Assembly: GCF_030052815.1 (NCBI RefSeq)
Contig: NC_079493.1
Location: forward strand, 122,351,132 to 122,415,131
Origin: Hevea brasiliensis
Lineage: Eukaryota > Streptophyta > Magnoliopsida > Malpighiales > Euphorbiaceae
Reading direction: 5' to 3'
Length of the DNA stretch: 64,000 nt
Part shown: positions 58,851-64,000 of the stretch, one piece after another
How positions within the stretch are numbered: the first letter of the stretch is position 1
How the letters are laid out: each line of letters opens with the position of its first letter
Notes under the pieces: model-generated
Database searches by the model: none
What the model was told of the DNA's origin: nothing
The model's input: only the letters and a program-made list of their open reading frames with translations
Program-made: the position numbers and the translations under genes

Positions 58851-59974
58851 TCAGGCACCGAAATAATCCTTTAAAGGTAATTCATAACTTTTACCAGTAT
58901 CTGCAAAACGGAGTTTAAGATACTCAGGATATTCAAAAGGCCTAAATTGCAAGGGGTGTTCTTCATCCAGTAGCTCTTCTGCTGCTTTTATTATGTAGCC
59001 TTCCCTGGGGACGGTAAACAATACAGCAGAGTACCTTTTCTGGTCTCCACTCATCATAACTCGATGATATGGACTGTGCAGTCGACCATTAGTCCATGCC
59101 TACAAATTTTACATCCAATTTCCATCAGATTAATATTGTAATAATCACAATTCATAAGCAATAACTTGGTATTTCAATCAATGAAATTACATTGAGAGAT
59201 TCCCCAATGATGACTATGAAAGAGTGAGGTGAGAATTTCACATTGACCCATTCACCATCTCTGGTTTGCACCTCCAACCCATCAATCTGACTTTGGTACA
59301 GTATGCTAGTTGTGTTCTTATCTGTGTGAGCCCTTAGCCCTGTCTTTTTCTCAGTGGTTTTGGGTGCTTCATATTTGGTGACCCTGAGAAAATTGTACGT
59401 CGAGTTCATGTGTTCTTCCAAATATTTCTCTATACCAAAGCTCTCCACAATCATCCTCCTTATTGTTTGATCTAATTCTGATAATATCTTCGAGAACCAA
59501 TGCACCGTTTTGCTGCCAAAAATGAAGTTCATCAGTAGAGGATAGATATTTATATATCAGAAAGAATACCAAATAAAGGAGAGGGAAGAAACTTATGAAC
59601 CTGAAATTTGTATTTCCTTCGGGCCACATGATCTTGGTGAATCTTTCGACCTCTTTATGGTCTTCTGGGTTATCAAAGCCCATGCTCTCATATAGTGACC
59701 CCGGGGAAGATGATCCAATATAACCATGGAACGGTTTTTCAGAAACATTACGTTTCTTGATTTCTAAAGGTAATGCAAAAATCTCTTCCAGTGCTCCATC
59801 CATTGCCTTCCGCAGCTCCTGAGGAATATTTTTGAACAAAGCCTCAAAGCAACCAAACTCCTCAGCTGCTTCCCGGACTTGGGATCTCACTGTCTCCCAT
59901 ACAGGAGTCCTTGGCGTTAAATCTTTGCAGGAGAAATCTATGGCTGGGAGGCGAAGAGTGGTTTCAGAGCCCAT
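58851..59974 (-). CDS. 2-oxoglutarate/Fe(II) dioxygenase, AOP-like, copy C
   Basis: Exons are 59601-59974, 59191-59512 and 58851-59099, total 945 bases, 314 residues. Exon 2 is the same size as in A and B; exons 1 and 3 differ by whole codons. Ligands are His187 and Asp189 (RAHTDKN) and His244 (SPYHRV), with Arg254 in RYS. It is clearly more diverged from A and B than they are from each other, so it is probably the older member of the trio. It ends LPLKDYFGA. All catalytic residues are present. Function is as for copy A, with substrate unknown. Confidence 0.92.
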
Positions 59975-60056
59975 TTTTTGTTTCCCACTTTTTAACTCTT
60001 TTCAAAGAATAATAAATGTGGAAGAAACTCTTTGTAGTTTATCTGTATCAGCTTTG

Positions 60057-60065
60057 AATATATAG
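60057..60065 (-). promoter_or_regulatory. Candidate TATA box of dioxygenase C
   Basis: The - strand reads CTATATATTC about 85 bases before the start codon. Confidence 0.5.
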
Positions 60066-60937
60066 TCCAGCCTGCTCATTAAATGCAGAGACACGGTTCA
60101 TCGCAATGAGTCATTCTATCTAGCAATGTTCTTACATGTTTTGAGCAATTTCATTGGCTCGTTTTAAGTTTTGGGCCTTCAATTATGAGTATGAGCTTTA
60201 AAATATGTAGTCCTTTGTTACGATTATAGATATGCTGGATGAATTTGATTAATATTCTTAAAAATATTTGATTATGTAAGATTGAGCATGCCATTGTCAT
60301 ATTCCATAGAATAATGCTTAGGATTTAGTTCACATATATATGTTATTGCACTCTAGACAGTGAAGGCCAGATTTATTTATTTAACTATTTTGTGGTGCTT
60401 GATTAAAAATTGTAGAGAGTACCCAATTTCAATTTCTTCCATGGACGTATATATGCATAAGTTTCTGATATGCCCAGGGACCATTTTGGGTCCTCTTCAT
60501 CTTAAGTTATGTCAAGATTATTATTCTGTGTTGATGATGTATGGAATCTGGACCACTAAGTCTTACTTGAAAGTGAAATGGGAGCCATATTAAGTCTATT
60601 ATACAAGTAGACTGATTAATTAAATGCATGATACTTAAGCTTTTGTCAATATCATCTACAACAAATTGATTTGCTGTCTATTTTGGCTTATTCAGATGCA
60701 AACTGCTTGGATATTTGATCTTACAGAGATTAGCAAAGCATTTAAGCAACTTTATTTTTTGGAAGCAAACTAATAGAGTAAATGATGACACTCAAGCTAC
60801 AAAGATCGAGCTGGATGCACAAAAAAACTGTAATTACTGTTACAAAGATGTTTCCAAGGGAACTACAGCAGCCCTTTGTCTCTGCAAGATATTAAGCATC
60901 CTGATCTTCACTGATTGAACTTGAAATCTTTCAAGAT
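60066..60937. other. Intergenic region between dioxygenase C and MIOX
   Basis: Promoter of dioxygenase C and probable 3' UTR of MIOX. Short open frames here have no family features. Confidence 0.5.
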
Positions 60938-63418
60938 TCACCATTTTAGCTTTGCAGGGAAGTACTGCAAGTGCAACGTCATATGGGCAAAGATTAGAAC
61001 AATTAAGAATCAAAATAATTAAGTCCGACAGAATGATTAACAATTTACCTTTTCAATGAGGGAGAGATAGTATGGCTTCACCTTTTCCACATCAATACGA
61101 ACTTTGCTCTTGCTGTAGAGGTCATATTTGCTGCATAGGGGAAAAAAAAATTCAAAATCACCATTATTAAGTTTCATGACTAATTAAGCCATATTAATTT
61201 ATGGGATTTACTTGAATATTTGAAGCCACTTCAGATTTTCAATATCCTCTTCATTCATCAAGTGCTTGTACGCTTCTGACCTGTGTAGGGCTGGAACATC
61301 AAACGCTTCCATTAGAAACAAATTGATTACCACAAAAATTAATGGTAAATAATTTAACATAATCATTTCTTTAATTGCACACTTAATTACCATAGAATGA
61401 ATGGTATCTGATGATGAAAAGAGCTGCTGAAGGTAGAGTTGTCCTATTCTCCTTGGCCACCTGAAAGTAAAGACAAAAGGGTCAGATTTTTCCAAGCATA
61501 TTTTATGGATAAAATAGGTTAATTTACATAATAATGCAAAAATAATATATTCATATAAAATCTTGAAATTGATTAATTACCAGATACATGTAATCATCGT
61601 GTCCCCACGACATCATAACATTGTTTAATCCACATCCTTCTGAGTAAACCCCATACTTAGTATTGAAAGCAGGATTATTGTAGTCAGGATTCTCCTTGAA
61701 ATACTGCAGTGCCAAGAAACAACATTTTAGCTGAAATACTTGTATAATGTGCTTTAAAACTTCAGGGAAAATGCTCATAATCATGTCTAACCTTGTGATG
61801 GACTATTGATTCATCAAAAGCACATCCAACAGGGAAAGTGTCACCTGTAAAATGTTTCAAGATTAATAATTTCAAACGCTATTGGTAATATATGTAAATA
61901 TTTTCATCCGGTAGTATAGTTGCCATGTACAATACCTACAACAGCCCATTGTGGAAGCTCACCAAAGCTGGGAAGAAGAAGCACCTTTCCAAGATCTAAA
62001 ACCAATACAAGAAGAGGACTAATTAGTTAAATTATTTCTTTTGTCAAGATCATAACTTTAGTCATGTATGAGGCCTAGGCATCAGCCCAACCCACAAAAA
62101 TGTGGGCTCAGACAATTTTTTTTTTCCTTTCCTTGGCTGAAATAAGCATCCTTTTGTTTGAGATTTTAGATTATAAAATTCAATGTTAAACAGAGTTTGG
62201 AATAAAAAATTACCATGAATAAGGCCAGTCAAGTGCAGCCAGTCTTCATTGGGATAGTCCTTTCTAATGGCTTCAGCTGTTTGCAGCAAATGCTCAATTT
62301 GAGGTTCATCCAAGTCAGGATCACTCTCATCTACAACATTATTAAGAAGTTCACAACATTCCCATATGCTCATTTCCACTCTGTTCAGCTTGGCATACTC
62401 TTCTCTCATCCTTTTCACCTAAAAATCATTCAACATGGTTTTTAAGTTTATTTTTTCTCCCATCTCATCCTAATAGCTTGAACTTTCAATCCAAGATTTT
62501 AGGTTTAAGAAACTAATTGGAAAACATGATTGAGTGTGCTCACAAATTCATAGGTCTGGCTAATGTGATTAATCCTGTAGAAATTCTCCACACCTGGTTG
62601 CCTCTCACCTCCAGCATCATAATCTCTGTTTTGAACGTATATGTATATATGATCATATTAATGAATCAACTCAAAAAAAAAAAAAAAAAAAATCTAAATG
62701 AGTCAACCCAAAACCATTTTCTTGATTTTTTTTTTTTAAATTATTCATATCTGATGTCTCCTCCATTAAAATACCATTATTCAATAAGTATAGTCCAAAG
62801 AAAGAAAAGGGGCAAGAGATATTTTCTTGATTGTATGTTTACATGGTTAATGTCCAAAACTGCCATTTGGCATAGGCATATGTCATAGATAGGATACAAA
62901 ACCATTAAACGTTCACAATTGTTTATGCTAAAAATAATTAAACCATGCCTTGAAAGTAATTTTAGCTTATTGTGTTTTCTGTTGGGTTATTATTATTATT
63001 ATACAATCAATAAAAGGGAAAAATTGTAATTGATTATTATGAAAAGAGAATAATAATAACCTAAAAGTTTGGCCAAAAGAGTTGGTTTGTGGCACCACAA
63101 ATCCACCGTCCAACACCAGTTCTTTCTCGTCAACAGGGATCTTCTTTTCCTCTTCCTCAAACCCTGTAACTGGAAGGATGCCAAAAAATTATCCAACAAA
63201 CTGAAAGAATTATCTCGTTGATACCCAATATTCAAGTCCAAAAATTTAAATAAAAAAAAAATCTAGGAATTTATAAAAGCATTACACAAAATCAAGAGGA
63301 AAAAACGACGAAACCAAAGATTAAAATTTGCAAGAAAACTTCTCCCAGAAAAAGAAAATTGAAAAAAAAAAGAGCTAAAAAGATTACCAAGCTGTGGTTG
63401 CTCAATGAGAATAGTCAT
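60938..63418 (-). CDS. MIOX: Myo-inositol oxygenase
   Basis: Eleven exons are inferred on the - strand: 63388-63418, 63061-63163, 62544-62625, 62214-62418, 61936-61995, 61792-61844, 61581-61703, 61391-61460, 61212-61290, 61049-61130 and 60938-60964. They total 915 bases, 304 residues, close to other plant MIOX proteins. It opens the ring of myo-inositol with O2 to give D-glucuronate, which feeds UDP-glucuronate and cell-wall sugar supply in the cytosol. The di-iron ligands known from animal MIOX all have counterparts: His in EHLLQTAE, His140-Asp141 in IHDLGK, His in SWGHDDYMY, His in YHSFYALH and Asp in NKYDLY. The conserved GDTFPVGCAFDESIVHHK and C-terminal FPAKLKW are present. The first exon is only 31 bases and the last 27. 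Confidence 0.95.
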
Positions 63419-63525
63419 CCTGAAAGAAGATTGAAACGGAAAATAATATGAAGAAAGCCAATAAAAGTGAAGAAAGCAAGAAAGAAATTAAGAAGGGATG
63501 GCATTGAGGTGAAAGTAAAAAGTAG

Positions 63526-63533
63526 GTATTTAT
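63526..63533 (-). promoter_or_regulatory. Candidate TATA box of MIOX
   Basis: The - strand reads TATAAATA about 110 bases before the start codon. Confidence 0.6.
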
Positions 63534-63539
63534 AATTGG

Positions 63540-63707
63540 CCGGAGAGTCCTTCCCTGAGAATTCGCAGGTCCCGAGTCCTTCCCTGAAAATCCTAACTTT
63601 CTTTCTTTCTTATTACATACTTTATAGGCTTATTAATATCAAATATATATCACAAATTCAATTCAATCCATAGCAAATGTATGTACTTTTACTTTACACA
63701 ACCAAGA

Positions 63708-63744
<37 letters not shown>

Positions 63745-64000
63745 CATGCAAGTTGGCAACAGCAAGAATACAATATGTTTTGGGATTTGTAATATTTTAT
63801 TACTATTTTTTTTCTTTTTCTTATTATTATGTATCCTTTTCTGCAAATATTACGTTATAGAAAAAAATAAATATAATTATATTATAGGATTAGATTTGAT
63901 TTAAACTTTTAGACGTAAGCTTCGGAGTCCTCCAAACCAATGTGGAAAAGTTTGGGAGTCCTTCACGCCAAATCTTAGAACGTTTTGTGATTTGTGGGAA
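63540..64000. other. Upstream region of MIOX
   Basis: Promoter-side intergenic DNA with a GA repeat. No gene is seen before the window ends. Confidence 0.5.
63711..63741. repeat. (GA)n microsatellite
   Basis: About 15 GA units roughly 300 bases upstream of MIOX. GA repeats in plant promoters can bind BBR/BPC proteins; use here is not shown. Confidence 0.95.

Noticed and set aside
60715..60918. 67-codon frame
   Set aside because: Overlaps the likely 3' UTR of MIOX and has no family features.

Overview
This window looks like nuclear DNA of a eudicot plant. The genes have many introns with GT-AG borders, the intergenic DNA is very AT-rich, there is a Ty3/gypsy retrotransposon family primed by initiator-Met tRNA, and the protein families (CHUP1-like, APG-type GDSL lipase, malectin-LRR receptor kinase, AOP-type dioxygenase, plant-type MIOX) are typical of plants. 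From memory of protein style I would guess Malpighiales (Euphorbiaceae such as rubber tree or cassava), but nothing here proves the species.

Layout. 1-1744: AT-rich intergenic DNA with a long (AT)n tract. 1745-14284: a nested retrotransposon block. A solo LTR (target duplication AGGAC) is split by a complete 9.9 kb element of the same family inserted in the opposite orientation (target duplication TGAGT). 16284-18767 (+): CHUP1/AR791-like coiled-coil protein. 20292-24566 (+): poly(A)-binding protein with four RRMs and no visible MLLE domain. 25242-26712 (-): GDSL esterase/lipase. 27411-36129: a second element of the same family (target duplication CAGAA) with shorter LTRs; its gag-protease-RT part is replaced by about 3.1 kb of non-coding DNA. 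38482-38563 (-): tRNA-Ser(UGA). 39283-43747 (-): malectin-like LRR receptor kinase. 46094-46430 (-): a 70-residue secreted cysteine-rich peptide. 50381-51692, 56380-57698 and 58851-59974 (-): three tandem AOP-like 2-oxoglutarate/Fe(II) dioxygenases. 60938-63418 (-): myo-inositol oxygenase.

All the host genes splice into open frames whose summed exon lengths are multiples of three, so they appear intact. The first two dioxygenase copies come from a tandem segmental duplication that also carried the 3' end of the cysteine-rich peptide gene. The older unit later gained a fold-back element with 266-bp tandem repeats and about 2.4 kb of AT-rich DNA, or the younger unit lost them. The neighbouring genes do not form an obvious pathway; the dioxygenase trio is the only real gene cluster.

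The most unusual signal is in the retrotransposon copies. The same short changes, mostly losses at CTG/CAG/CCNGG-like sites, occur independently in LTRs of two different elements, while host exons keep their frames. This looks like a systematic process, possibly base-calling error at CHG-methylated cytosines, and it means that apparent frameshifts in the transposon genes should not be taken at face value.
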